The notes under the pieces are model-generated. The model made no database searches and was not told the DNA's origin. It was given only the letters and a program-made list of their open reading frames with translations. A DNA stretch of 34,698 nucleotides from a virus. Numbering within the stretch: position 1 is the stretch's first letter; the number at the start of each line of letters is the position of its first letter. Location of the stretch: positions 1-34,698 of IMG/VR virus record IMGVR_UViG_3300020159_001775; one strand, 5' to 3'. The translations under genes and the position numbers were made by a program. Of this stretch, positions 6,137 through 14,121 are shown one piece after another.

Positions 6137-7123
6137 TTAATGTGCCCATACATCACTCCAACTTCCTTGTAGAGCACCCTTTGCATAGTCGGTTGCTCTG
6201 TTTTCAAAGAAATTTGTGTGAGTTGGTGCGTTGATCATTTCCTCAACCCAAGGTAGAGGATTCTTTTTAACTTTCATAATACCTTTGAGTCCGAGACTAA
6301 TCAAACGGCGATCAGTAATGTATCTGATATAACGTTTAACATCAGCAGCATCTAACCCGTCCATATTACCTAAACTAAATGCTAAATCAATAAACTTATC
6401 CTCAAGCTGAACCATTCGTTCAGCAATGGTGTAAATTTTTGATTTGAGATCATCGTTCCAAACTTCTTTGTTTTCTTCTATATATGTTCGGAACAATTTG
6501 ATCATGGATTCTGCGTGTTGAGTCTCATCGACAATCGACCAAGTAACAATCTGACCCATGCCTTTCATCTTGCCTTGTCTTGGAAAATTTAACAACATGA
6601 TGAAACTGGAGAACAATTGCATTCCTTCAGTGAATGCTGAGAACACAGCAATATGTTCTGCTGTTGATTCTTTTGTTCCGTTACGTGAAGATAAGTCCAT
6701 AACATAGTCATGTTTATCTCTCATTTCCTGATAGTCGAGAAATTGATTATATGTTGTTTCTGGAAGACCAAGAGTTTCAATCAGGTGTGAGTATGCAGCA
6801 ATATGAAGTGCCTCACGTGCAGCAAAACCAGACAACATCATACGCACTTCTGGCTGTGGGAAATACGGCAGATAGTTGCGAACGTAACCACCAGCAACGT
6901 CAATATCACCTTGCGTGAAGAATCTGAAAATGTGTGTTAAGAATTGTTTTTCTTCATTTGTTAATTTCTTTTTCCAATCATTCACATCTTCGGCCATTGG
7001 CACTTCTGTATGGAGCCAATGTGACTGTTCATGTTTCAACCACGCATCATAAGCCCAAGGATAGTTGAACGGCTTGAAATGGTTGCGTTCATCCGTGAGT
7101 TTTGTTTCTAATTTCTTAATCAT
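6137..7123 (-). CDS. nrdB: Ribonucleotide reductase class I, small (beta) subunit
   Basis: 328 residues. Holds the di-metal centre that generates the radical used by NrdA to reduce ribonucleotides to deoxyribonucleotides. Ligand-bearing helices are visible: QGDIDV near 71-76, AAREALHIAAY at 101-111 (E104, H107 and a candidate radical tyrosine Y111), FTEGMQLF, and VDETQHAE with a second Glu/His pair. The GDIDVAGGYVRNYLPYFP segment is typical of T4-like aquatic phage NrdB. It overlaps the thioredoxin gene upstream by eight bases. NrdA is encoded 680 bases upstream, separated by the nuclease and thioredoxin genes. Confidence 0.95.
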   Translation of the reverse strand: MIKKLETKLTDERNHFKPFNYPWAYDAWLKHEQSHWLHTEVPMAEDVNDWKKKLTNEEKQFLTHIFRFFTQGDIDVAGGYVRNYLPYFPQPEVRMMLSGFAAREALHIAAYSHLIETLGLPETTYNQFLDYQEMRDKHDYVMDLSSRNGTKESTAEHIAVFSAFTEGMQLFSSFIMLLNFPRQGKMKGMGQIVTWSIVDETQHAESMIKLFRTYIEENKEVWNDDLKSKIYTIAERMVQLEDKFIDLAFSLGNMDGLDAADVKRYIRYITDRRLISLGLKGIMKVKKNPLPWVEEMINAPTHTNFFENRATDYAKGALQGSWSDVWAH

Positions 7124-7367
7124 TTATCCAACCTTCTAATTCTTTAAGTGAACGAACACCACTAAATCTCTTAATTTCTATATTGCCATCTTTCATCACC
7201 AATGTTGGTACACTTCTGATACCATATTCCATGGCAATATCAGAATGAACATCAATATCAACAACTTCAATAGGAACATTGTTGTTGTTTTTGGCAGACT
7301 CTAAATTTTTTGCCAATACTTTACATGGTTGACACCATGATGCTGTAAATCTTAAAATTCTTTTCAT
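7116..7367 (-). CDS. Thioredoxin/glutaredoxin-like protein
   Basis: 83 residues from the ATG at 7367. The active site WCQPC gives C12 and C15, and the cis-proline loop SVPT is at 52-55. It is the likely electron donor for the phage ribonucleotide reductase, given its place between nrdA and nrdB. An upstream in-frame ATG at 7397 would add ten residues, but those overlap the nuclease gene fully and thioredoxins normally start right before the first strand (MKRILRFTA), so I prefer 7367. Neither start has a strong ribosome-binding site. Confidence 0.9.
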   Translation of the reverse strand: MKRILRFTASWCQPCKVLAKNLESAKNNNNVPIEVVDIDVHSDIAMEYGIRSVPTLVMKDGNIEIKRFSGVRSLKELEGWIND

Positions 7368-7368
7368 A

Positions 7369-7800
7369 TTAACACCATGAAGTTTTTGCTTCACCATAAT
7401 ATTCTCTGGCGAAACCGTTTGTTATTAAAAGGGTTCTTAAACTTTTGCCGTCTAGTAATACATCTCCCAATACACGACCACCGTACTTGTCCCAGTCAAT
7501 GAGAACAACTTGTCTCTTTTGGGATTTATTAATCGTATCTTTAGTGAACTGAGTTGCGGCTTGTCCTCTAGCATCTTCTTGTGGACACTTTGCTCTATGT
7601 CCTTTTTCTGGAGTATCGACTCCAAAGACTCTAATTGACAACTCTTTCTTAAGAGGGTCTGGCAGCCAGTTGGCTTGAAAGGCTACGGTGTCGCCATCGA
7701 TGACTCTTGTGAGTAGTACATCGTATGTGACACCGGCCTTTTCTTTTTGTGCAAATGCAACTAATGGAACAAATAATAGTGTTAGTAATAGTTTTTTCAT
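7369..7800 (-). CDS. Secreted staphylococcal-nuclease (SNase) family thermonuclease
   Basis: 143 residues. A clear signal peptide (MKKLLLTLLFVPLVAFA, cleavage near residue 17) is followed by an SNase domain with all main catalytic elements: RVIDGDT, IRVFGVDTPEKG (arginine, aspartate and glutamate of the active site) and YGGRVLGDV (second arginine). The enzyme would cleave DNA or RNA in the periplasm or outside the cell, using calcium. It lies directly between nrdA and the thioredoxin gene. It ends in an unusual SWC. An exported nuclease in a lytic phage is notable. Possible roles are destroying incoming rival DNA or scavenging nucleotides, but both are inference. Confidence 0.9.
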   Translation of the reverse strand: MKKLLLTLLFVPLVAFAQKEKAGVTYDVLLTRVIDGDTVAFQANWLPDPLKKELSIRVFGVDTPEKGHRAKCPQEDARGQAATQFTKDTINKSQKRQVVLIDWDKYGGRVLGDVLLDGKSLRTLLITNGFAREYYGEAKTSWC

Positions 7801-7801
7801 T

Positions 7802-9604
7802 TTATCCCTCGCAAGCTAAACATTCGTTACCTTGAGCAATAGCGCTCATATCAAGTTCTTTAATAACATCACGTTCGATTCGTTTCGAAACTTTATCGGC
7901 CTTAGCCAGTTTTTCACTGCGGCAGTAGTATAGAGTCTTCAGACCTTTTTTCCATGCCAAGAAGTGAATCGCATGTAGATATTTAATATTCACATCTGGC
8001 CGAAAGAATAGATTGAGAGATTGTGCCTGATCGATAAACACTTGTCTATCGGCTGCATGTTCAATCACCCAACGTTGATCAATTTCCATGGATGTCTTAA
8101 AGACGGCCTTTTCGTTTTCATCTAACAAATCCAAATGTTGACAGGAACCATCATTTGCAATAATTGAAGACCAAGTATCAGCATACGTACCGGAATCCAT
8201 TCCTGTTTGCAACCCAAGTTTCTCCCTGATCAACTTATCCAAATGCTTATTCTTATTTAAAAATGCGCCAGATAAAGTGTCCTGACGGTAAGCGTTAGCA
8301 CGATAAGGCTCAATACTAGGGCTAGTATTTCCCATAATGATAGACGAAGAAGCATTTGGAGCAATAGCCATAAGATGACTAAAACGCTTGCCAGTGCCCA
8401 CGGCATCGGGTGCTTCACCGCGTTCCAGACCGAGTTGAAGATTCGCTTCATCTAGTTTCTCCCTAACATGTTTGAAAATCTTATTATTTAATACTTTCGC
8501 CATTACACCTTCAAATGCTACATTGTTCTTTTGTAGAAGAGCATGAAAGCCGAGGGCACCAATACCAATAGAGCGTTCCATAGAAGCAGAGTATCTTGCG
8601 CGTGATATGCTATCAGGAGCATTATCAATGAAGTGCTGAAGAACGTTATCGAGCATCTCCGCAACGTCCCGAAGAAATAGTTCGTTATCTTTCCAATCAT
8701 CATAATACTCCAAGTTTAAAGAAGACAGACAACACACAGCAGTTCTCTTCTCATCTGTTGGTAGAATAATTTCAGAACACAGATTTGACTGGTGAACCTT
8801 TAGTCCTTTATCTTTCAACCATTGTGGCAAGTGGCGATTGCTAGTATCAATAAAGTGAATGTATGGTTCACCTGTATGCATACGTAGTTCTAGAATTTGC
8901 TGCCACAGATGTTTTGCTGATACTGTCTCACGAACTTCTTTTGTATTCGGATCAATAAGTTTCCAGTCATCGCTAGCCTGGGGATCCAACATGCAATTTT
9001 CAACTAGTTGCATGAAATCATCGGTGATATTGATGCCATGGTGTAGATTCAAACATCTGACATTCGGATCACCGGTTGGCTTACGCATCTCTAAGAAGGG
9101 AATAATATCAGGATGACTAATATCAAGGTAAGCAGCATAACTTCCACGGCGAGTACGGCCTTGGCGATAAGCCAAGCTCGATGCATCGTAAATCTTGAGG
9201 TGCGGCATAACGCCAGTAGATTTATCATCCGCCGAACGTATCCCAAAGCCGATACCAACACCACCGCCAAACATAGACAGCCAATTAGTTTCAGAAAGAT
9301 TGTCAACTAAACCCTCCGCAGTGTCTTCAATAAAGTTGAGAAAGCATGAGATAGGCAAGCCACGCTTACTGCGCCCATAACTAAGAATAGGAGTACTATA
9401 AGATAACCAATGTTTACTGCTATACTCATATAAACGCTGAGCGTGAGCCAGATCGGTTCCGAAAGCTTTGGATACGTATGCGAATCTGTGTTGGGGTGAG
9501 ACTTCATCTTCTCGCATGTAAGATTCTTTAAGTCTCTTGATTCCGAGTTCGTCAAATAATCCATCTCTTTCTAAATTAATTCTAATGCCTAGATATTCTT
9601 CCAT
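7802..9604 (-). CDS. nrdA: Ribonucleotide reductase class I, large (alpha) subunit
   Basis: 600 residues, shorter than the roughly 750 of T4 or E. coli NrdA. The N-terminal ATP-cone domain that senses ATP/dATP is absent: the protein starts near the helical domain before YSTPIL (69-74). Catalytic residues are present: N274, C276 and E278 in NLCSEI, the redox cysteine C87 in ISCFLN, its partner in AVCCLSS (C291/C292), the radical-path tyrosines in LYYCRSEK, and the C-terminal shuttle CLAC. It should therefore be active but free of dATP shutdown. No intein or intron. One base separates it from the SNase gene. Confidence 0.96.
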   Translation of the reverse strand: MEEYLGIRINLERDGLFDELGIKRLKESYMREDEVSPQHRFAYVSKAFGTDLAHAQRLYEYSSKHWLSYSTPILSYGRSKRGLPISCFLNFIEDTAEGLVDNLSETNWLSMFGGGVGIGFGIRSADDKSTGVMPHLKIYDASSLAYRQGRTRRGSYAAYLDISHPDIIPFLEMRKPTGDPNVRCLNLHHGINITDDFMQLVENCMLDPQASDDWKLIDPNTKEVRETVSAKHLWQQILELRMHTGEPYIHFIDTSNRHLPQWLKDKGLKVHQSNLCSEIILPTDEKRTAVCCLSSLNLEYYDDWKDNELFLRDVAEMLDNVLQHFIDNAPDSISRARYSASMERSIGIGALGFHALLQKNNVAFEGVMAKVLNNKIFKHVREKLDEANLQLGLERGEAPDAVGTGKRFSHLMAIAPNASSSIIMGNTSPSIEPYRANAYRQDTLSGAFLNKNKHLDKLIREKLGLQTGMDSGTYADTWSSIIANDGSCQHLDLLDENEKAVFKTSMEIDQRWVIEHAADRQVFIDQAQSLNLFFRPDVNIKYLHAIHFLAWKKGLKTLYYCRSEKLAKADKVSKRIERDVIKELDMSAIAQGNECLACEG

Positions 9605-9605
9605 A

Positions 9606-9971
9606 TTACACCTTATTCTTTAGTATTGTTTTAATGTCTGGCGGAGTCCAACCTTCTGGTTTCAAAACTTTTCCATCTTCTCTCTTCAAGACTTTTCCGT
9701 TAGTAGAGATTTTTTCCAGATTACTCCTGGCAACTTCATCCCACACCTTTTGTTGTGGTAAATCTAAGGTGATCTCTAGGCCTTCAATCACCCATTTCAA
9801 GTCTGCACACGCATCAGCAACCTCAACTATATCACGATTTGCATAAGCTGCCATTAATTCTTTGAATTCTTCAACAACAAGATCAAGATATAGTTCAGAT
9901 TGATTGCCAAAATTTCTTTCTTTCTGATCACATGCATCCATGAATTTCTTAACATCTTTACGACTGTTCAT
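9606..9971 (-). CDS. MazG-like nucleoside triphosphate pyrophosphohydrolase
   Basis: 121 residues, all-alpha NTP pyrophosphatase. The metal-binding signature is visible as EExxE at 34-38 (VEEFKELM) and ExxD at 50-53 (EVADACAD). The C-terminal part (EVARSNLEKI..GKVLKREDGKVLKPEGWTPPDI) is typical of phage members. It would hydrolyse dNTPs or NTPs to monophosphates, or an alarmone-like substrate as proposed for cyanophage MazG. It lies between thyX (overlap of 14 bases) and nrdA, in the nucleotide-metabolism operon. Confidence 0.9.
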   Translation of the reverse strand: MNSRKDVKKFMDACDQKERNFGNQSELYLDLVVEEFKELMAAYANRDIVEVADACADLKWVIEGLEITLDLPQQKVWDEVARSNLEKISTNGKVLKREDGKVLKPEGWTPPDIKTILKNKV

Positions 9972-10638
9972 TCACATACTCCTTGATCATTGGGAAAATT
10001 GGTTCGATTGCATCAGCACAAGCAAGTGCAACATCCTGATGTTCTTTCTGTGTTCCATTTGCGCTGCGGAGTTGTATATAGTGAACCCAAGAACGCAATG
10101 TTCCGTTCATGTACATTCTAGATAATGTAAGTCCTTCAGGTAAAACCGCACGAGCTTGTTCTTTTGCAATTCCATTATCAATTGCCCACTGATAAGCTTC
10201 CTGGGATTCTCTGATCACTCGTTTCTGTCTTTCTTCCCACCAAGCTTTAAGTGCAAGATTATCAGTCTTAACACTATTTTGTCGATTTTTTAAATCTTGC
10301 AATCTTGCTTCTTTCATTTCCCAACCAAGATCAGCAACAGCATATCGTTGACTGAATTCTTGGAATGAAAATGACCTATGTCTCAGAATCTGTCTCGCAA
10401 TATCACGTGTGGTTTCGATTTCCAGACAGACGGAAACCATCTCCAACGGCGACCAATGTTGGTGTTTAATCAGATAACGAACCAGTTTCTCCGATGTTTC
10501 GGTGTTGTTTTGGTTGGAGGGATTTGATACTCTGGCACAGTAAGCGACCTGATCCAAAAGACTTTTCTTGGATGGTACATCTACTCCCATAATATTTTCA
10601 AAAGGACCTTGCGAATAATTAACTAAACTTACTTTCAT
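9958..10638 (-). CDS. thyX: FAD-dependent thymidylate synthase
   Basis: 226 residues. Converts dUMP to dTMP using methylene-tetrahydrofolate, NADPH and FAD. The ThyX motif RHRx7S is intact at 86-96 (RHRSFSFQEFS), followed by QRYA. The C-terminal half has the substrate-binding EQARAVLPEGL and R-S-W-x-H-Y/F-x-x-LR segments (LRSWVHYIQLR). Its presence rather than T4-type dCMP hydroxymethylase genes suggests ordinary thymidine DNA, although no modification genes elsewhere can be excluded. Lies 12 bases after the primase gene. Confidence 0.95.
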   Translation of the reverse strand: MKVSLVNYSQGPFENIMGVDVPSKKSLLDQVAYCARVSNPSNQNNTETSEKLVRYLIKHQHWSPLEMVSVCLEIETTRDIARQILRHRSFSFQEFSQRYAVADLGWEMKEARLQDLKNRQNSVKTDNLALKAWWEERQKRVIRESQEAYQWAIDNGIAKEQARAVLPEGLTLSRMYMNGTLRSWVHYIQLRSANGTQKEHQDVALACADAIEPIFPMIKEYVNEQS

Positions 10639-10650
10639 TCATTTTCTCCA

Positions 10651-11661
10651 TTATGTTTTCTTCCAATTTACGAATTCCATCTTTGCTCTCAAATTCACAA
10701 AGGTGTTTTTACTTATAATATCTTGGATTTCTTCTGGTGAAAAACCAGCCAAGATCATATCATTCACATCTTTTTCTTCAATCATTTCCGGCCAAATAAC
10801 AACATTATAATGCTCTTCAATGGCCTTATCCATTTGCTTGTGCAGTTCTTTGTTTCTAGGTTCATTGTCATAGACTAAAACTACTTTGCTTTTATCAATA
10901 TGCTTTGCTGCCGATGTTAGGTTTGAATCGGCTGTTGCAATTGCATTCTCTAAAAACATTGAATCAATAGGACCTTCAACAACATAAACATATTCTTCTT
11001 TATTAATATTATCTAGACCAAATATCTTATGATTTTCTTCACTTAACTTTACAGTTATGTATCTCAATTTGGATTCACCGAGAGCGCGACCCTGAAATGC
11101 TACCAAATTCTTTTCTTCATCATAGAATGGTATGACAAGCCTCGGATCTTCATCTTTTAAACCATCTTTTTCAATATTCAGGGATTCCACAAAATCTTTA
11201 AAGTCTTCTGCATAATAAAGATTTGAATATTTACTTTCCGGTATTTTCCTATTCTGAACATACACTTTTGCATAATGTTCATCAGGCAAATCAGCAATAG
11301 AAGGTAAATCCAATTTCTTTTTGAAAATTGGTTTTTCTTTTACTTCTTCAAATTCGGGTTTTGGGTAGTTTTGATTTCCATCTTCACCGTTCTTGTATCG
11401 CTCTAACGCATATTCTTTTACAAGGCTAGAATCAACTTTTTCCAGAAAATTGTAAAAGCTGGTAGATGCACCACAATTGTGGCACCGGTAAAAATAGTCA
11501 TTCTTTTTTCGGTAAACATAACCACGGGCTTTGGTTTTGTTTTTAGTGGAATCACCACAAAGAGGGCACCTGAAATTGTACAGATCAGGTTTCTTTGTGG
11601 TGAATTTTTGAAGCTTCGGGGAAACCCGAAGCAGAAAGGCTCTATCAATAAAAACAGACAT
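10651..11661 (-). CDS. 61: DNA primase, T4 gp61 type
   Basis: 336 residues. It makes RNA primers on the lagging strand together with the gp41-type helicase. The N-terminal zinc ribbon has CPLC (C32, C35) and CHNC (C60, C63). A Toprim domain follows with VVEGPIDSMF (about 227-236) and VLVYDNEPRNK (261-271), the glutamate and aspartates of the metal site. The end (EKDVNDMILAG) is the usual phage primase tail segment. It lies far from the helicase gene (30746-32140), unlike T4, where the genes are close. Confidence 0.92.
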   Translation of the reverse strand: MSVFIDRAFLLRVSPKLQKFTTKKPDLYNFRCPLCGDSTKNKTKARGYVYRKKNDYFYRCHNCGASTSFYNFLEKVDSSLVKEYALERYKNGEDGNQNYPKPEFEEVKEKPIFKKKLDLPSIADLPDEHYAKVYVQNRKIPESKYSNLYYAEDFKDFVESLNIEKDGLKDEDPRLVIPFYDEEKNLVAFQGRALGESKLRYITVKLSEENHKIFGLDNINKEEYVYVVEGPIDSMFLENAIATADSNLTSAAKHIDKSKVVLVYDNEPRNKELHKQMDKAIEEHYNVVIWPEMIEEKDVNDMILAGFSPEEIQDIISKNTFVNLRAKMEFVNWKKT

Positions 11662-11703
11662 AACGAAAAGAAAAAGTTTACAAGAAACTCTATTCTACAT
11701 CAA

Positions 11704-12009
11704 TCAAACAAAAAATGCAAGTATTTTATCCAAATGACCAGAAAATATACCGGCAGCAGCAACCGCACCAGCAACCATCCACATGGTTTTTTCTCGGATT
11801 TTTTCCAAAGAGCTGATTTTCTTTGCCAGTTCGGCATGTTGAGTACAAGAAGCATCATACATTGTTTCTAGTTGAGCTTTTAGATCATCACGTGTTTTAT
11901 CTAAACAATCGTGCATCTCTTTAACATCAACTTTTAAATGATCAATTTTTTCACTAAGGTTTTCCACCTTAGTTTCAACAATGCCTAGTCTTTCGGTCGT
12001 GGATGCCAT
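11704..12009 (-). CDS. Coiled-coil protein with C-terminal membrane anchor (XhlA-like, possible lysis accessory)
   Basis: 101 residues. A long amphipathic helical region (about 5-70, VETKVENLSEKIDHLKVDVK...) is followed by one hydrophobic segment near 76-92 (MVAGAVAAAGIF). This is the layout of XhlA-type hemolysin/holin-associated proteins. Its position at the end of the lysis region fits a role with the holin. Sequence similarity is too loose to be sure. It starts two bases after the secreted 77-residue protein. A 42-base spacer without clear signals separates it from the primase. Confidence 0.6.
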   Translation of the reverse strand: MASTTERLGIVETKVENLSEKIDHLKVDVKEMHDCLDKTRDDLKAQLETMYDASCTQHAELAKKISSLEKIREKTMWMVAGAVAAAGIFSGHLDKILAFFV

Positions 12010-12010
12010 T

Positions 12011-12244
12011 TTACTTCTTTACTGGAACTTCTGTTCCCTCAAGTTTCTTATGTGCCTTCATTTCTTTACAGTTCTGCTTCACATTACCTTTGGCATCTTT
12101 AACTGGTTTACCTTCTTTGTCTTTAACATCGACACAGACTTTTACCTTTTGTGGTTCTGATGCTTTTGGTGTTGGTGCTGATGCTGTTGCATAAACGGAT
12201 GAAAGACCGAATAATAGAGCGAAAGAAATGAGTAGAGATTTCAT
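12011..12244 (-). CDS. Small secreted or periplasmic protein, 77 residues
   Basis: The ATG at 12244 has an AAGGAAAA ribosome-binding site and begins a clear signal peptide (MKSLLISFALLFGLSSVYA, cleavage near 19). An in-frame upstream ATG at 12277 would bury the signal behind charged residues, so I reject it. The mature part is lysine-rich with two cysteines (C37, C59) that could form a disulfide, and a KDKEGKPVKDAKGNVKQ segment. Family not recognised. It lies in the lysis and membrane-protein cluster. Confidence 0.65.
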   Translation of the reverse strand: MKSLLISFALLFGLSSVYATASAPTPKASEPQKVKVCVDVKDKEGKPVKDAKGNVKQNCKEMKAHKKLEGTEVPVKK

Positions 12245-12245
12245 T

Positions 12246-12470
12246 TTAATTTTCCTTTTGTTTTGCGAATTTTTCACTTGCTGTAAAACCTAATCCTGCA
12301 ATTACAATGTACATCATCGATTCATATGTTCCCGAATCTATTTTTAATCCGAAAAACAAATCTGAAACAAATGCGGTAGCACATAGTAAAAATGCTAAAA
12401 AGGTAACAACTCTTTTGCTACTGACACTATCATTTATCCCATCGGATAACATGCTTTTTAAATAATTCAT
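12246..12470 (-). CDS. Two-helix small membrane protein, holin candidate
   Basis: 74 residues with two hydrophobic segments, about 21-40 (VVTFLAFLLCATAFVSDLFF) and 50-66 (YESMMYIVIAGLGFTAS), a short turn between them and a charged C-terminus (EKFAKQKEN). Size, topology and place next to an endolysin and spanins fit a class II holin. Other small membrane proteins sit on both sides, so which one makes the lethal pore cannot be decided from sequence. Confidence 0.65.
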   Translation of the reverse strand: MNYLKSMLSDGINDSVSSKRVVTFLAFLLCATAFVSDLFFGLKIDSGTYESMMYIVIAGLGFTASEKFAKQKEN

Positions 12471-12932
12471 TTAAAGTTCTGGTTGTGGCGCCATTGGAGG
12501 TGCAGGTCTTCCACCAAAGCCTGTTGTGATTGACGGTGCAGGCATTGGCGTAGGCACATATGGAGAACTTGGCATTGTAGGCATACCTGGCATCGGCATT
12601 GGATTGAAACTTGTGGTTGGTGCTGGTGCAGGCGCAGGAGACACAGGTGTTGGTCTAGTTGCTGCATCTAAAGCTTTCATTCTAGCTTCTGGATCATTAC
12701 CAGCCAGCATTATACCAGACAATGTTCCTGTTAAGAATGTTGCGATAGGTATAATCAGTTCAAAGAACTTCTGGTCGATAGGAGAAATAGCATTGAGTGG
12801 CTGTGTCACGAAAATGATAGAATAAAGAACAACAAAGACAATGCCAGTCAGCGTTAGAGCCAAGCAAATGCCAATGAAGAACTTCAAACGAGCCATCAAC
12901 TGGTCTTCTGTATATAATTCATTATTTTCCAC
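12471..12932 (-). CDS. Membrane protein with Pro/Met-rich tail
   Basis: 153 residues from a GTG start at 12932, chosen because a perfect AAGGAG lies six bases upstream. A longer frame from 12980 would overlap the neighbour by 59 bases. Two membrane segments (about 17-42 and 57-77, the second FFELIIPIATFLTGTLSGIM) precede a proline-rich, probably disordered tail from residue 94 (PAPAPAP, PMPMPGMPTMP). From memory, the membrane part recurs in lysis regions of T4-like phages. The tail could reach into the cytoplasm or periplasm, depending on topology. Function unknown; it could be a holin or a regulator of one. Confidence 0.65.
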   Translation of the reverse strand: MENNELYTEDQLMARLKFFIGICLALTLTGIVFVVLYSIIFVTQPLNAISPIDQKFFELIIPIATFLTGTLSGIMLAGNDPEARMKALDAATRPTPVSPAPAPAPTTSFNPMPMPGMPTMPSSPYVPTPMPAPSITTGFGGRPAPPMAPQPEL

Positions 12933-13230
12933 AATTAACTCCTTGATTCTGATTTGCTGGTGGGCAAGCTTGAGGTGCAACTCCAGATACTATAGGTTCA
13001 ACACGTGTTGGTGGAGGTCCAAGTCTTGGATCTCTCTGCCCTTTGAAAATATGTTCTGGACACGTTCTAGTTACGTCACACTTTGGCATTTTGCAAAAGT
13101 CTTTATCCCAGTTATCTGGGTTTTGACATGGATACCTGAATTTATCTCCACCAAAGAAAGCCAAAATAACAGGCAACAATATTAGGCCTGCGGCAACCAT
13201 GAATAGTTTTCGATCATTCATTCTGGACAT
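12922..13230 (-). CDS. Small membrane-anchored cysteine-rich protein
   Basis: 102 residues from the ATG at 13230, one base after the endolysin stop, with AGG nearby; a GTG at 13239 is an alternative. One N-terminal membrane segment (about 9-27, LFMVAAGLILLPVILAFFG) is followed by a domain with several cysteines (C35, C46, C51, C57 and two near the end) and many prolines. The cysteines suggest an exported domain with disulfides. It overlaps the next gene's GTG by 11 bases. Family not recognised. Confidence 0.6.
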   Translation of the reverse strand: MSRMNDRKLFMVAAGLILLPVILAFFGGDKFRYPCQNPDNWDKDFCKMPKCDVTRTCPEHIFKGQRDPRLGPPPTRVEPIVSGVAPQACPPANQNQGVNCGK

Positions 13231-13231
13231 T

Positions 13232-13855
13232 TCAGACACCTAGAACATGCAGAGCGTGTTCATAATGTTTAATACGATCATCTAGACCGATAGTTCCACC
13301 ATTGATACGCTTTGTTAGTGTAACGATATCACCTTTGTCAGCCCACTGATTCAGGTTGTTTGTTTCCCAGAACCAGCAAGCAGATTGTGCTGCACCTTCG
13401 AATGTGGCCATGTATTCTGCACACTCTTCAACAGTGATGCCTAATGAACCAGCAAAGAATGTATAATTGTCTTTGCCAGTTAATTGAATCAACCCGCGAC
13501 CACGATATCTGAATCCGTCACCAGACGCTTCATCTCCATTACCCATGCGTGATGCATAGATTCTGTTTGCTATTGCTTCTTGTTTGTTTGGACGCGCACA
13601 GTACTGGTTTGCTAACTCATCTGTTGGAAAATACTTACCAAACAACTTGCGTAACGAAGCTGGTTTGTAATTTAAGTTTTCTTGTAAGACCATGAATCCA
13701 CCAGATTCGTGAGCACACTGAGCAACGAATGCAGCGATTCTTTGTGGTGTGTTTATCTGATATTCTGGTAATAATTTCGATAAAGCATTGTGCCAGTAAT
13801 CGATATAAGGATTTTTCGGAAGCAATTGCTTCAATTGTTCTTTAGTCAGTTCCAT
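13232..13855 (-). CDS. Endolysin, GH19 (chitinase-like) family
   Basis: 207 residues, a single catalytic domain without cell-wall-binding repeats, as usual for phages of Gram-negative hosts. The GH19 signature appears as AQCAHESGGF (catalytic-type glutamate E50) and later GDEASGDGFRYRGRGLIQLTGKDNY (107-131 region, second acid probably E109 or nearby). It would cut the glycan strands of peptidoglycan. No signal peptide, so it depends on a holin. It starts at the last base of the o-spanin stop codon. Confidence 0.93.
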   Translation of the reverse strand: MELTKEQLKQLLPKNPYIDYWHNALSKLLPEYQINTPQRIAAFVAQCAHESGGFMVLQENLNYKPASLRKLFGKYFPTDELANQYCARPNKQEAIANRIYASRMGNGDEASGDGFRYRGRGLIQLTGKDNYTFFAGSLGITVEECAEYMATFEGAAQSACWFWETNNLNQWADKGDIVTLTKRINGGTIGLDDRIKHYEHALHVLGV

Positions 13856-14121
13856 TATTTTACGCTTTCATAAATCGTTTTTTGAATTTTGTACCACTCA
13901 ACAATCGCCTCATGTTTCACTGCACACTCATAATAAGTTGTATAATTACCTGCAATAACTTTGCTTATGTCGCTTAATTTTGCATCTTCTTTTGTTTGTT
14001 CTAATTGTGGGCATTTAACAAGTAAAGTGTCCGGCATAATAGGAAACTTTGCTTTGACTGGAACAGAAACAGTAGCACAGCCAGTTAAAAAGAATGCAAC
14101 CAAGACAATAAGATATTTCAT
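13855..14121 (-). CDS. Outer-membrane spanin lipoprotein (Rz1-like)
   Basis: 88 residues from the ATG at 14121. The lipobox LTGC places the lipidated cysteine at C15 after a short hydrophobic signal. GGAG lies eight bases upstream of the ATG, which overlaps the i-spanin stop (ATGA). The longer GTG-started frame from 14142 would spoil the signal. Two cysteines in the mature part (KCPQLEQ, YYECAVKHE) and an aromatic C-terminus (WYKIQKTIYE) are typical. It would join the i-spanin across the periplasm to fuse the membranes at lysis. Confidence 0.85.
   Translation of the reverse strand: MKYLIVLVAFFLTGCATVSVPVKAKFPIMPDTLLVKCPQLEQTKEDAKLSDISKVIAGNYTTYYECAVKHEAIVEWYKIQKTIYESVK

Noticed and set aside
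8257-9564. Several hydrophobic open frames on the minus strand inside nrdA
   Set aside because: They lie in an alternative frame of a fully conserved gene, and their apparent membrane character comes from the frame shift. No start signals.
12526-12825. Gly/Val/Ile-rich open frame on the plus strand opposite the Pro-rich tail gene
   Set aside because: Complement of proline codons gives glycine codons, so this is a shadow. No plus-strand gene is otherwise supported anywhere in the window.
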